From: Cohnella hashimotonis
Lineage (GTDB): Bacteria; Bacillota; Bacilli; Paenibacillales; Paenibacillaceae
Direction of reading: 5' to 3'
Assembly: GCF_030014955.1 (NCBI RefSeq)
Contig: NZ_JAGRPV010000002.1
Span: 1 to 64,000 of the forward strand
DNA: 64,000 nucleotides
Positions within the stretch are counted from its first letter, which is position 1, and each line of letters begins with the position of its first letter. Under the pieces are notes generated by a model, which saw nothing but the letters and a program-made list of their open reading frames with translations, searched no databases and had not been told where the DNA came from. The translations under genes were made by a program, and so were the position numbers. Of the stretch, positions 1 to 9,146 are shown in pieces.

Positions 1-80
1 CGCCGCCCGCGGGTCTCGACCGCTCGACCGTAAGCCTCGCCGCCCGCGGGTCTCGACCGCTACCGACCGTAAGTTTCGCC
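1..80. repeat. Two-copy direct repeat, about 37 bp
   Basis: The sequence CGCCGCCCGCGGGTCTCGAC starts at position 1 and again at position 38, followed in both copies by a diverging GACCGTAAG end. A third, decayed start (CGCCACCGT) follows near 77. The repeat lies upstream of the first gene and has no coding potential that I can support. From here to the first gene (262) I see no convincing promoter. Confidence 0.6.
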
Positions 81-262
81 ACCGTCCTTAACATTCTCCA
101 CCTCGCTTTGCCCCGGCCGTCGGCAACATCTGTATTTTGTCGCATCAGGAACGGCTGATCGTCGGTTCTTCGCAAGCCCTGCCAAAGTTAAAGTTAACCT
201 TGAAGAAAGCACTTACAGCGAGGCTTTCTCGGCACGCATCTCTCCTAAAGGTGGGCTCATAC

Positions 263-1600
263 ATGAAGATGAAAAAGAAATCCGCGACGCTCCTGACGAC
301 GGGCATGGCGCTGACGCTGGCTTTGGCCGGCTGCGGCAACGGCAACAACAACGGCGCAGCGTCATCTGCGCCCGCGAGCGGCAGCGCATCCGCGCCTGCA
401 TCCAGCCAGGCCGCAAGCGCCGGCAACGGAGGCAGCGCCGTCGAGATCACGTTCTGGAACATGTTCGGCGGCGGCGAGGGCGACTTTGTCGACCAGATCA
501 TCAAGGGCTTCAACGATTCGCAAAAGGAAGTCGTCGTCAAGCAGCTTCGCCTGGAATCCAACGAGTATTACGCCAAGCTCGGCACGGCCCTCTCCTCCGG
601 CAAGGGACCGGACGTCGCGGTGGCGCACGTCGATCGCATCTCGCCGTTCGTGAAGGCCAAGCAGATTGTGCCGGTCGACGAGCTCGCCTCCAAGGTCGGC
701 TTTGATCTGTCGCAGATTACCTCCTCCAACCTGCAGAGCGTCACCTACGAGGGCAAGCCCTACGCCGTACCGCTCGACACGCACTTCCATATGTTCTACT
801 ACAACAAGGACCTGTTGAAAAAGGCGGATCTGCTGAACGAAGACGGCACGCCGAAGCTGGGCGAGATGACGCCGGAAGGGTTCGAGAAGACGCTCGCGCA
901 AATCCAGTCCAAGGTGCCGGACATTCAGGCGCTGGCGGTCAATACGCCTTATTTCCAGGAGCCGTTCCTGAACTTGTACTACGAGGCGGGCGGAGACATC
1001 CTGAACGCCGACATGACCAAGGCCGCGATCAACAACGACAAGGCGCTGTCGGTGCTGAAGTTCTACATGGACGTGTATAAAAACAAATATGCCGACCTTA
1101 ACGACAAGAACCCTTGGGACAGCTTCAGCAACGGCAAGGCGGCCTTCTGGTTCGGCGGCGTCTGGGAAGCGGGCGTGCTGCTCGGCGATGCGTCCAAAAA
1201 CATCGGCGCGATGCCGCTGCCGCCGATCTTCGGCAGCCAGACGCACTGGGCCAGCTCGCATCTTCTCATCGTACCTTCCTATGTGTCCGCGGAGAAGCAG
1301 GAAGCGTCCGCAAAGTTCATGAAGTACTTCTCTGAAGTCGGCGGCTCGACTTGGGGCAAAGCGGGCCACGTACCGGCCAACGCCAACGTCACCGCGAGCG
1401 ACGAATACAAGAGCCTGCCGTATCGCGACCAGTTCATCGAAGCGCAGAAGACGGTCAAGTTCGCGCCGCAGACGGATAAATACACGACAATCGTCACGAC
1501 AATCTCCGAGTCGCTCCAGAACATCATCTTCGGCAGCGAGTCGCCGGAGGACGGTTTGAAAGACCTGGAAAAGCAGATTAACGAAGTGCTGGACAACTAA
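263..1600 (+). CDS. Carbohydrate ABC transporter substrate-binding lipoprotein
   Basis: Extracellular solute-binding protein of the family-1 (sugar) type, 445 aa, anchored to the outer face of the membrane. I start it at ATG 263 because AAAGGTGGG precedes it and a classic lipoprotein signal follows: a KMKKK n-region, then LALAGC with the lipid Cys at residue 24. An Asn/Ala/Ser/Gly-rich linker (about residues 25-58) leads to the binding domain, which opens with ITFWNMFGGGEG. It heads an operon with two sugar permeases, a YesM/YesN pair and a close paralogue of itself at 6967. The ATPase is not encoded here. In Firmicutes of this kind a shared MsmX-type ATPase usually serves such importers (known for the family, not shown here). 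The substrate is probably an oligosaccharide, but nothing visible fixes it. Confidence 0.93.
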   Translation: MKMKKKSATLLTTGMALTLALAGCGNGNNNGAASSAPASGSASAPASSQAASAGNGGSAVEITFWNMFGGGEGDFVDQIIKGFNDSQKEVVVKQLRLESNEYYAKLGTALSSGKGPDVAVAHVDRISPFVKAKQIVPVDELASKVGFDLSQITSSNLQSVTYEGKPYAVPLDTHFHMFYYNKDLLKKADLLNEDGTPKLGEMTPEGFEKTLAQIQSKVPDIQALAVNTPYFQEPFLNLYYEAGGDILNADMTKAAINNDKALSVLKFYMDVYKNKYADLNDKNPWDSFSNGKAAFWFGGVWEAGVLLGDASKNIGAMPLPPIFGSQTHWASSHLLIVPSYVSAEKQEASAKFMKYFSEVGGSTWGKAGHVPANANVTASDEYKSLPYRDQFIEAQKTVKFAPQTDKYTTIVTTISESLQNIIFGSESPEDGLKDLEKQINEVLDN

Positions 1601-1690
1601 AAAAGCGCACGGGGGAGGGAGCTGCAAGGCGCGAAGGCGCCGGCGGCCTCCTCTTCCGTTTCACAGACAGAAGTACCGCATAAGGAGAAT
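1601..1690 (+). other. Intercistronic GC-rich hairpin region
   Basis: The gap between the binding-protein gene and the first permease holds a G-rich stretch (GGGGGAGGGAG), a GGCGCGAAGGCGCC stem-loop and a C-rich answer (GGCCTCCTC). It lacks a clean U-tract. Such a stem can stabilise the binding-protein mRNA relative to the permease genes, which fits the usual excess of binding protein; that role is inference. Confidence 0.4.
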
Positions 1691-1694
1691 GCGA

Positions 1695-2612
1695 ATGGAG
1701 ACGCAAATCACTGCGCGCAAAGCCGCGGCGGCGCCAAGACGCGAGCCGCTGCGCCTGCGAACCGAATTCAGGGCCATCATGTATTTGATGCCCTTCCTGA
1801 TCCCGTTCGCCGTATTTTATCTGTGGCCCGTCTATCGCGGGATATGGATGAGCCTTCACGTCTGGGGCATTCGGGGAATGGAGAAATACGTCGGCGCCGC
1901 AAACTACGAGAAGATTTTCAACAATCCCGATTTTTACCTCTATCTGTGGCATTCCTTTTACTTCGTATTGTTGTGTACGCCTACCGTCATCGTGCTAGGT
2001 TTGATCCTCGCCTTGATCATCAATCAGCGTATTCTATTCAGGACGGCTATCCGTTCCGCCTTTTTCCTGCCGTACGTTCTCTCCGTATCGGTCATCAGCT
2101 TCATCTGGCTGCATCTTTTCGACGCGAAAAACGGCCCGGTGAACGCGCTGCTCGGCTTGCTGGGCGCCGGTCATCCCAACTGGCTCACCGACCGCGGGCT
2201 CGTCTGGTGGGCGATTACGATCGTGACGGACTGGTGGACCGTCGGATTTGTCATGGTCCTGTTCCTGGCCGGCCTCCAGGAGATTCCACCCGATCATTAC
2301 GAGGCGGCCAAGATCGACGGAGCGGGCGCCTGGCAGCGGTTCCGCCATATCACGATGCCCGGTCTGTCGAGCGTCATGAAGATTCAGATCTTCTATCAGG
2401 TGATCGGCAGTCTCAAGCTGTTCGGCCAGGTACAGATCATGACGGGCGGCGGACCCGGCGATTCGACGAATACGATGATCCGCTACATCTATGTGACCGG
2501 CTTCAAGAAGGACATGTTCGGACTCGCGTCCGCGCAATCGATCGTCTTCTGCGTCATCATGCTGATGATCGCCGCGATCCAGTTTAAATTGACCGACCGG
2601 AAAGACGGATGA
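1695..2612 (+). CDS. Sugar ABC transporter permease (MalF/LacF type)
   Basis: Inner-membrane permease subunit, 305 aa, of the MalF/UgpA class. ATG 1695 is chosen over ATG 1689 because TAAGGAG ends one base before 1689 but seven before 1695. Six hydrophobic segments are visible, and the cytoplasmic EAA loop (EAAKIDGAGAWQRF, near residue 203) contacts the ATPase. It lies between the binding protein and the second permease, with which it would form a heterodimeric channel. The next gene starts 12 bases after its stop, indicating co-transcription. Confidence 0.93.
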   Translation: METQITARKAAAAPRREPLRLRTEFRAIMYLMPFLIPFAVFYLWPVYRGIWMSLHVWGIRGMEKYVGAANYEKIFNNPDFYLYLWHSFYFVLLCTPTVIVLGLILALIINQRILFRTAIRSAFFLPYVLSVSVISFIWLHLFDAKNGPVNALLGLLGAGHPNWLTDRGLVWWAITIVTDWWTVGFVMVLFLAGLQEIPPDHYEAAKIDGAGAWQRFRHITMPGLSSVMKIQIFYQVIGSLKLFGQVQIMTGGGPGDSTNTMIRYIYVTGFKKDMFGLASAQSIVFCVIMLMIAAIQFKLTDRKDG

Positions 2613-2624
2613 GGAGAGATTCGC

Positions 2625-3437
2625 ATGAAGAGGTGGCTTTTAAATATCGCGGCCGCGCTGCTGGCGCTGCTGTTCGTTTTTCCGCTCGTATGGATGCTGC
2701 TCGTCTCTCTGAAGCCCGACGGCACGACCGTGTATTCGCTGTCCGATTGGGTAGACTGGTCGGGCCTGAACGCGGACAACTACGCGAAGGTCATTCGCGA
2801 TTCGCAAATTTTGCGCTGGACCTGGAACAGTGTCGTCATCGGCGTCCTCACGACGGTCATCGCCGTCCTGTTCAGCTCGCTGGCGGCCTTCGCGTTTTCC
2901 AAGCTGCCCTTCAGGACGCGCGGCCTCTTCTTCGTCCTGATCGCATCCGGCTTGCTCATTCCGACGGAGGCCATCCTGATCCCGCTCTACGAGACGGCGC
3001 TTCATCTCAAGCTGATCGACAATATCTGGGCCATCATCCTGCCGGGACTGACCAATCCGATCGGCATCCTGCTGCTCAAGCAATTCATGGACGGCGTGCC
3101 CAGGGACTATCTGGAGGCCGCGCAGATCGACGGCAGCCGCAGCTTCGGTCTGTGGTGGCGCGTGTGCCTGCCTTTGACGCGGTCGGCGATGATATCCGTC
3201 GGCATTTTCTACTTCATCTTATCGTGGAACAACTTCCTGTGGCCGTACCTGTCGATCACTTCGGCGGAAAACATGATTCTCTCGGCAGGGCTTCCGACCT
3301 TCTTGTCGAATAATACGATGTCCCTGAACTTGATCATGGCGGCGAGCGCGATCGCGGCTATCCCGACCATCATCGTATTCGTGCTGCTTCAACGGCACAT
3401 CGTGCAAGGAGTATCCATGTCCGGCGTGAAGGGATAA
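2625..3437 (+). CDS. Sugar ABC transporter permease (MalG/LacG type)
   Basis: Second permease subunit, 270 aa, MalG/UgpE class. It starts at ATG 2625 after GGAGAG. It begins with a strong N-terminal membrane segment (AALLALLFVFPLVWMLLVSL) and carries the EAA loop EAAQIDGSRSFGLWWR near residue 164. The C-terminus ends in the short VSMSGVKG tail typical of this class. It pairs with the preceding permease. The histidine kinase gene follows after 22 bases, so the importer and its sensor pair are likely one transcript. Confidence 0.93.
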   Translation: MKRWLLNIAAALLALLFVFPLVWMLLVSLKPDGTTVYSLSDWVDWSGLNADNYAKVIRDSQILRWTWNSVVIGVLTTVIAVLFSSLAAFAFSKLPFRTRGLFFVLIASGLLIPTEAILIPLYETALHLKLIDNIWAIILPGLTNPIGILLLKQFMDGVPRDYLEAAQIDGSRSFGLWWRVCLPLTRSAMISVGIFYFILSWNNFLWPYLSITSAENMILSAGLPTFLSNNTMSLNLIMAASAIAAIPTIIVFVLLQRHIVQGVSMSGVKG

Positions 3438-3459
3438 TCGCAGAGAAGAGGCTGCACGC

Positions 3460-5295
3460 ATGAACCATGAACCCGACGCGCCTCTGTGGAGACGCGTTTT
3501 GTCGCCGATATTCATATGGAAAAGCAGCATGCGCGCAAAGTGGATGCTGCTTTTATTTCTGTTTTCTTTGACGCCGCTCGTGGTCATGGGAATTATTTCG
3601 TTTTCGATCTCCAGGTCCACGATCAACGAGAAGGCGACCGAGTATTCGGAGCATCTGCTCGATCAGACGGCCGACAATCTGGACACGCGTCTTGGCATTT
3701 ACAAGGAAATGATGATGCAGGTGCTCGGCAACGCGGAGATCGTCTCCATGCTGCGCAAGCTCGACGACGCCGATCCCGCGCAGTACGACCTCGACAGCCT
3801 GTCGCTGACTACGAAGCTCTCGACCATTGTGGCGATCAACCAGGACGTGCAATCCATATCGTTCGTATCCAGGCAGCACTATATCAAAGGCATCTACCGC
3901 TGGAGCGAGCGGACGGAGCAGGCGGCGCGGCCCTTTTTGCAGACGCTCGAGGATGGCAGCAGCTTCCGCTGGTTTCCGACGCGCTACGGCACCTACGTGG
4001 ACAGTCTGAATTCGCAGAGCACGTACGTCTTTTCGCTGGCCAAACAGCTTTATAAAATATCGGACGACAGCCCGCTCGGCATCGCGGCCGTGCTCGACAT
4101 TCGCGAAGACGTCATCAAGGAGCTCGTCTCGAAGGCCGCGAGCAATAACCGGGACCTGCAGAGCTTCATCATCGACGGGGGCGGCCGGCTGGTCTCCTAT
4201 CCGGACAACGCGATGATCGGCCGGTCCGTGACCGAGGTGCTCGGCGAGCGCGGCTATGCGCAGATTGCAGAGGCCAGCGCCGAGGAACTGAAGTTTCCGC
4301 TGACGTATCGGGGCAGCAAGCTTATCGTCAACGTCAAGAAGCTCACGACGAACGACTGGATGGTCGTCAACGTCATATCCAAGTCGGCGCTGTACCAGGA
4401 CTCCGACAGGCTGCTGCAGATTATTCTGCTTATCGCGCTGTTCTGCATAGCCTTCTCGATCATCGCGGCCATCGTGCTCGCGGGCTCGATTACGAAGCCC
4501 ATCCTCAAGATGATCCGGCTTATGAAACGCGTGATGGACGGCGAATTGTCGACGCGTTATCAGACGAAACGCAGGTACGACGAGTTCGACGAGCTGGGCA
4601 GCAACTTCAACGCGATGGTCGCGCGCATCGACGAGCTGCTGCATGCGGTCTATGTCGAGCAGGACCAGAAGCGGGTGGCGGAGCTGAAGGCGCTGCAGGC
4701 GCAAATCAATCCGCATTTCCTGTATAATACGCTTGATATCATTAAGTGGACGGCCTTGATACAAAAGGCGAATCACGCGGCCGAGATGGTCAGTCTGCTC
4801 TCCCGCCTGCTCCGCATCAGTCTGGGCAAAGGAGAAGAGACGGTGACCGTCGAGGAAGAGATAGAGCATGTCCAATGCTACCTGGGCATCCAGCAGTTCC
4901 GCTTCAACTTCAACATCGAGACGTCGATCGAGATGGCCGAGGAGGTCAGGCTGCTCCGCACGCCCAAGCTCATTTTGCAGCCGCTCATCGAGAACGCGAT
5001 CATGCACGCCTTCGAAGGCCGCGAGAGCGGCGGCCGGATCGAGATCGCATGCGCCCGCGAGCCTGGCGGCGGCATCCTGTTCGAGATCGCGGACAACGGC
5101 GTCGGCATGGACCCGAAGGCGGCGCAGAAAATGCTCGAGCAGCCGGGAGACGGCAAGGACAAGCCGGGCGGGATCGGGCTGGCCAACGTCGACGAGCGGA
5201 TCAAGCTCATCTGCGGGCAGGGATACGGAATCCGGATACAGAGCGAGCTGGGCGCAGGCACGCGGATTCGGATCCGGCTGCCCTTGATGACCTAG
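3460..5295 (+). CDS. YesM-type sensor histidine kinase
   Basis: Membrane sensor kinase, 611 aa. The first transmembrane segment is near residues 28-52, followed by a large extracellular Cache-like sensor, a second membrane segment near residues 320-345 and a HAMP linker. The phospho-acceptor box ALQAQINPHFLYNTLD has its His near 419, and the HATPase has LIENAIMHAF (N box, about 510) and DNGVGMD (G1 box). These features place it in the LytS/YesM family. The cognate regulator follows 15 bases downstream. Its position beside a sugar importer with two binding proteins suggests that it senses the imported glycan, possibly through a loaded binding protein (inference). Confidence 0.93.
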   Translation: MNHEPDAPLWRRVLSPIFIWKSSMRAKWMLLLFLFSLTPLVVMGIISFSISRSTINEKATEYSEHLLDQTADNLDTRLGIYKEMMMQVLGNAEIVSMLRKLDDADPAQYDLDSLSLTTKLSTIVAINQDVQSISFVSRQHYIKGIYRWSERTEQAARPFLQTLEDGSSFRWFPTRYGTYVDSLNSQSTYVFSLAKQLYKISDDSPLGIAAVLDIREDVIKELVSKAASNNRDLQSFIIDGGGRLVSYPDNAMIGRSVTEVLGERGYAQIAEASAEELKFPLTYRGSKLIVNVKKLTTNDWMVVNVISKSALYQDSDRLLQIILLIALFCIAFSIIAAIVLAGSITKPILKMIRLMKRVMDGELSTRYQTKRRYDEFDELGSNFNAMVARIDELLHAVYVEQDQKRVAELKALQAQINPHFLYNTLDIIKWTALIQKANHAAEMVSLLSRLLRISLGKGEETVTVEEEIEHVQCYLGIQQFRFNFNIETSIEMAEEVRLLRTPKLILQPLIENAIMHAFEGRESGGRIEIACAREPGGGILFEIADNGVGMDPKAAQKMLEQPGDGKDKPGGIGLANVDERIKLICGQGYGIRIQSELGAGTRIRIRLPLMT

Positions 5296-5310
5296 GAAGG
5301 AGGAAGCGGC

Positions 5311-6912
5311 ATGCATCGCGTTATGATCGTCGAGGATGAGCCGATCGTCAGATACGGCATCCGGTCCATGATCGATTGGGACAAGATCGGGCTGCGGCTC
5401 GCGGGAGAGGCGGCCAACGGCAGGGAAGCGCTGGCCCTGATCGGGAATGAGCCGCCCGATATTCTGATCACGGATATCAAGATGCCCGTCATGGGCGGAA
5501 TCGAGCTGATCGCGGAGGTGCGCAAGACCGCGCCGGACATGAAGATCATCATTCTCAGCAATCTCGAGGATTTTCAATATGCGAAGGAAGCGATCAAGCA
5601 CGGCGTTTCCGAGTACCTGATCAAGTCGGACATGATGCCGCGCGACTTCGAGCAGGCGCTGCTGAACGTCAAGGACAAGCTGCACGCCTCTGCGCGCGGC
5701 GCCGAAGCATCCGATCCGCAGGCGGAGCGGCTCCGCAAGGAGCGGCTGCTGGCGGAGCTGGCGGACGGCGCGGCCTACGATCCTGCCGAATGCGACGAGC
5801 GCGCCCGGCTTGCAGGGTTGGCTCCGCCTCGCTCGGCCTGCGTGCTGCTCATCAGTCTGAATTCGACCGGTCAGGGGCAGGGCTTCGAGGAGCGGCAAGC
5901 GGCGGTCAGAGAGGCGATCGGCCGGATCTGGATGCCGGACGACGGCGACCATGAAGTCTTTGTCGACAAGCAGGGAGACATTTGCATCTTGTGCGATAGG
6001 GAGACGGATGGGGTTGGGACGGGACATGAACGCGCCAAGCGGCGGGCGGAGACGCTTATCGCCTTGCTCTCCGACGAATGCGGCTTGAAGGCGGCGATCG
6101 GTATCGGGGGCCGCGTCGGCGCATGGTCGGAATTGAAGGCGTCTTACGACCAGGCGGCGGGAGCGGCCAAGCAGAAAATGTTCCTCGGAAGCGGCCGCGT
6201 CATCGTCCATGGCGACGGCGGCAAGCGCGCGCCGGCGGAGCATGCGGAGCCGCTCCGCATCGGCACCAGCCAGATTCAGTCGATGGTATACGCCTTCCAA
6301 TCCGCCGAGCTCGCGGCGTACCTGGATGCGCTGTTCGACCGGCTGTCCGTTCGCCGAGACCCCGATCTGGCGCATATCATTACCTTCGAGCTGCTCATGA
6401 TCCTGACGACGCTGTGGCCGGACGTGGCGAACGACGACCGGCAGGTGACGGAGCTGAAAAAGCAGTATTACGACCAGCTGTCCAGACTCGAGACGGTCGA
6501 GGAGAGCAGAGTTTGGTTCAAGCAGTCGTTCGAGGCGCTGGTGCGGCATATTGCCGGGATGTACAACAGCGACCGCAACAGCATCGTCAAAGCGACGAAT
6601 TACATCCGGCAGTTTTACGACAGGGAGATCTCGCTCCAATTCATAAGCGGCTTCGTGCACCTGAGCAAAAATTACTTCGCGAATTTGTTTAAAAAGGAAG
6701 TCGGCGAGAGCTTCCTGGAATATCTGACGCGGATTCGCATCGACAATGCCAAAGAGCTGCTGAGGCAAGAAATGAAGACCGGGGATGTCGGGAGCCTGGT
6801 CGGCATTCCGGACCCCAAGTATTTTTCGAAGGTGTTCAAGAAAATTACGGGCCTGTCTCCTTCGGAATACCGCGCTTTGCACCGGGACGCTTCGAACGAC
6901 ATCGGGCCGTGA
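5311..6912 (+). CDS. YesN-type response regulator with AraC DNA-binding domain
   Basis: Cytoplasmic transcription regulator, 533 aa. The N-terminal receiver has VEDEP at the acidic pocket, the phospho-acceptor in LITDIKMPVMGG (Asp55) and the switch Lys in LIKSD. A long middle region of the YesN type follows. The C-terminal AraC pair of helix-turn-helices spans about residues 430-530 (ISGFVHLSKNYFANLFKK and the second helix ending YFSKVFKKITGLSPSEYR). It starts at ATG 5311 after GGAAGGAGG. It is expected to be phosphorylated by the preceding kinase and to activate the importer operon. Confidence 0.93.
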   Translation: MHRVMIVEDEPIVRYGIRSMIDWDKIGLRLAGEAANGREALALIGNEPPDILITDIKMPVMGGIELIAEVRKTAPDMKIIILSNLEDFQYAKEAIKHGVSEYLIKSDMMPRDFEQALLNVKDKLHASARGAEASDPQAERLRKERLLAELADGAAYDPAECDERARLAGLAPPRSACVLLISLNSTGQGQGFEERQAAVREAIGRIWMPDDGDHEVFVDKQGDICILCDRETDGVGTGHERAKRRAETLIALLSDECGLKAAIGIGGRVGAWSELKASYDQAAGAAKQKMFLGSGRVIVHGDGGKRAPAEHAEPLRIGTSQIQSMVYAFQSAELAAYLDALFDRLSVRRDPDLAHIITFELLMILTTLWPDVANDDRQVTELKKQYYDQLSRLETVEESRVWFKQSFEALVRHIAGMYNSDRNSIVKATNYIRQFYDREISLQFISGFVHLSKNYFANLFKKEVGESFLEYLTRIRIDNAKELLRQEMKTGDVGSLVGIPDPKYFSKVFKKITGLSPSEYRALHRDASNDIGP

Positions 6913-6966
6913 GAATATGTAACCGTTTGCCGAATGGGGAAAAACGAATGAAAGGGGCGTGAATCT

Positions 6967-8244
6967 GTGGTACGAACGCGCACGGCATTGCCGGCAATCT
7001 CGCTGTGCCTGCTGCTGTCGGGCTGCTTCGGACCGTCCGGCGGCGACGTTCTGCCCGGGGCGAGCGGAGATGGCCCGGCGCCTGTGGTGCTGTCCTTCTG
7101 GAATCCGTTCGGCGGAGGGGAGGGCGAATTCGTCGAGCGCATCATCGGGGACTTCAACGCCTCGCAGGACGCCGTGTTCGTGAAGCAGCTTCGGCTCGAG
7201 TCCAACGAGTATTACGCCAGACTCGGTACCGCGCTCTCTTTCGGCAGCGGTCCCGACGTGGCCGTCGTCCATGCGGACCGACTGGCGCCGCTCGTCAAGG
7301 CGGGGCGCATATCGGAGCTCGACGGGCTGGCGGAGCAGGCCGGCTTTCGTTTCGAGGAGATCGACGCGTCGAACGTGCAAAGCGTCGTCTTCGGCGGGAA
7401 GCATTATGCGATTCCGCTGGATACGCATTTTCATATGCTGTACTACAACAAAGACATTCTGGCCAAAGCCGGCGCGCTCGGCGGGGACGATACGCCCGAT
7501 CTGGGGGAAGCCACGCCGGAAGGATTCGTGCGGTTTTTGCGGCAGATTCGCGAACGGGTGCCGGACGTGCAGCCCTTTGCCGTGAACACGCCGTATTTCC
7601 AGGAGCCGTTTCTGGACCTGTACTACGAGGCGGGCGGCGATCTGCTCAGTCCGGACGGCACGCGGGCGGCGATCGCCGGCGACGCGGCCGTCCGGGTGCT
7701 TGCTTTTTATCAGCGGCTGTTCGCCGAAGGCTTAAGCGATCTGAACGACAAGACGCCCTGGGACTCCTTCGATAAAGGACGGGCGGGGCTGTGGTTCGGC
7801 GGCGTATGGGAAGCGGGGCATTACCTGGCCAACCCCGCCCTGAACGTAGGCATTATGCCGCTGCCGCCGATCTTCGGGAGCGACGTCCATTGGGGCAGCT
7901 CGCATACGCTGGCCATTCCGGCTTACGCGACCGGCGCGAAGCGGGACGCCGCCATGGCTTTTATCAAGTACTTTTCGGAGGTCGGCAGCGTTTTGTGGGG
8001 GGAAGCGGGACATATTCCGGCCAATACGGCCGTCATGACGAGCGCGGAATATCAGGCGCTGCCTTATCGCAAGCTATTCGTCCGATCGCAGCGGACCGTG
8101 AAGCCGGCGCCGAAAACGGACAAGTACGCAGCGTTGTTGACCGCCTTGTCGGAGGAGCTGCAGAGCATCATTCAAAACCGCACGGAACCGGCAAGCGGAC
8201 TGGCGGCGGCGGAGCGGCGTCTGAACGAGATTTTGTCGAACTAA
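6967..8244 (+). CDS. Second substrate-binding lipoprotein, paralogue of the gene at 263
   Basis: Solute-binding lipoprotein, 425 aa, starting at GTG 6967 after AAAGGGGCG. The lipobox LLLSGC puts the lipid Cys at residue 20. It aligns with the first binding protein almost from end to end, including FGGGEG, KQLRLESNEYYA, PLDTHFHM, NTPYFQEPF, LPPIFGS, KYFSEVGS and a shared C-terminus (NEILSN versus NEVLDN). It lacks the long Ser/Ala linker. Placed after the kinase and regulator genes, it may present ligand to the sensor or serve a variant substrate. A duplication within the operon is the simplest origin. Confidence 0.92.
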   Translation: MVRTRTALPAISLCLLLSGCFGPSGGDVLPGASGDGPAPVVLSFWNPFGGGEGEFVERIIGDFNASQDAVFVKQLRLESNEYYARLGTALSFGSGPDVAVVHADRLAPLVKAGRISELDGLAEQAGFRFEEIDASNVQSVVFGGKHYAIPLDTHFHMLYYNKDILAKAGALGGDDTPDLGEATPEGFVRFLRQIRERVPDVQPFAVNTPYFQEPFLDLYYEAGGDLLSPDGTRAAIAGDAAVRVLAFYQRLFAEGLSDLNDKTPWDSFDKGRAGLWFGGVWEAGHYLANPALNVGIMPLPPIFGSDVHWGSSHTLAIPAYATGAKRDAAMAFIKYFSEVGSVLWGEAGHIPANTAVMTSAEYQALPYRKLFVRSQRTVKPAPKTDKYAALLTALSEELQSIIQNRTEPASGLAAAERRLNEILSN

Positions 8245-8567
8245 AAAACGGCGCTCCCGAACCGCCAAGCGGTCAGGGGGCGCCGTCTTCGTCGCGCGCT
8301 GCGACGGGAGACGAACGAGAAGGTTGATGGGCCGGAGCCTGCTCGATGGCAGGACGGCTATGCGGGCTTGCTGTGTCTGGGGTTCGTCTACCCGCGGATC
8401 GTAATGCCGTGATCGAAGCGCAGTCGGCAGCGGCGCCCGGGTTCGACCCCGGGGAACGACGCGTCCAATGACTCATGGCTTAATCTGTAATTAAACGCGT
8501 GCGGGCGCCGTCAAACGACAAATTGCGATTTCGATCAAAAAAGGGACTTTTATCCACGACTCTCGAC
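8245..8567. other. Non-coding stretch with two inverted repeats
   Basis: Right after the second binding-protein gene there is an imperfect inverted repeat with outer arms GGCGCTCCC (about 8250) and GGGGGCGCC (about 8276). It is a plausible operon terminator but has no clean U-run. A CCCGGG/CCCGGG hairpin with a 6-nt loop TTCGAC lies near 8437-8456. I find no supportable gene in the rest. Confidence 0.4.
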
Positions 8568-8930
8568 TCAGCGCGGCGTCTCGCTCATGGCGACCGAGAT
8601 CAGACGATCTTCGGCGTCGCTGAACCGGACGGTCACGAATACGCCGAATTCCCGGTCGGCCTGGCGGAGCCAAAGCTTGAATTTCTCCTCGCTGAGGCCG
8701 CCTCCGAGCTGCGTTCTGCCGATGTGCGAATAATCGACGAGCGCCGCCTTCGGATATTTGTCTTTGGTCTCCTTGATCGCGATCAGGCTCCACTTATGGT
8801 AGGAGGTGTCCGCGGCATCGGCATGTCCGGCGCGCAACGCCAAACCTGTACAGGCGGCGACTGCCAGCGTAGCGAGCAGGAAGCTCAGGCGGATCGTGCC
8901 CGTTACCTTCTTGGAATAGCGCAGATTCAT
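8568..8930 (-). CDS. Small secreted DUF3889 (YqzG/YhdC-like) protein
   Basis: Predicted secreted protein of 120 aa. ATG 8930 is chosen because AAGGAGG lies ten bases upstream of it, whereas the longer reading frame would start inside that site. A signal sequence (RLSFLLATLAVAACTGLAL, then AGHADAA) is followed by a short domain with YHKWSLIAIKETKDKYPKA and VTVRFSDAEDRLISV. I recognise this pattern as the DUF3889 family of Bacillales cell-surface or secreted proteins of unknown function. It is transcribed alone, convergent with the upstream importer operon. Confidence 0.75.
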   Translation of the reverse strand: MNLRYSKKVTGTIRLSFLLATLAVAACTGLALRAGHADAADTSYHKWSLIAIKETKDKYPKAALVDYSHIGRTQLGGGLSEEKFKLWLRQADREFGVFVTVRFSDAEDRLISVAMSETPR

Positions 8931-9033
8931 CGTAGCTGCGACCTCCTTGATCATCGGTTGCCGACCGTACCATTATGCCCCAATCGAAGCGGATAATGCC
9001 CAGCGAATGGCGTGAATCTTAATGGATTAAAGA

Positions 9034-9062
9034 TTGACATGGTTTAGTTGGACAAGCATAAT
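9034..9062 (+). promoter_or_regulatory. Sigma-A promoter for the Uma2 gene leader
   Basis: TTGACA at 9034-9039 is separated by exactly 17 bases from CATAAT at 9057-9062. It is one of the best consensus promoters in the window and points into the structured leader and the Uma2 gene. Confidence 0.7.
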
Positions 9063-9075
9063 ATTGGTAAATAAA

Positions 9076-9146
9076 TGGCGCGGGGAAGCGCCCCGTCAGA
9101 GCCGCGCACGGGTCCGTGTCGCTTTGACGGGGCGCTTTTTTCCTTA
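9076..9146 (+). terminator. Attenuator-like terminator in the Uma2 leader
   Basis: Arms AAGCGCCCCGTCA and TGACGGGGCGCTT form a 13-bp stem followed by TTTTTTCCTT. The loop itself can fold (GCACGG/CCGTGT). Just upstream, GGCGC at about 9077 can pair with GCGCC of the 5' arm, giving a small hairpin that excludes the terminator stem. The element sits between a strong promoter and the Uma2 start, with no gene upstream on this strand. It therefore looks like a leader attenuator or a short terminated RNA of about 75 nt rather than the end of a gene. Confidence 0.6.

Noticed and set aside
3553..7434. A 1293-codon open frame on the minus strand opposite the kinase, regulator and second binding-protein genes
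   Set aside because: It is a shadow of three strongly supported plus-strand genes in GC-rich DNA. It has no start site, no recognisable domain and an Arg/Leu-rich composition typical of antisense frames.
8430..8475. A T-arm-like GGGTTCGACCCC hairpin suggesting a tRNA
   Set aside because: No acceptor stem, D-arm or anticodon arm could be paired around it. The hairpin is just a CCCGGG palindrome.
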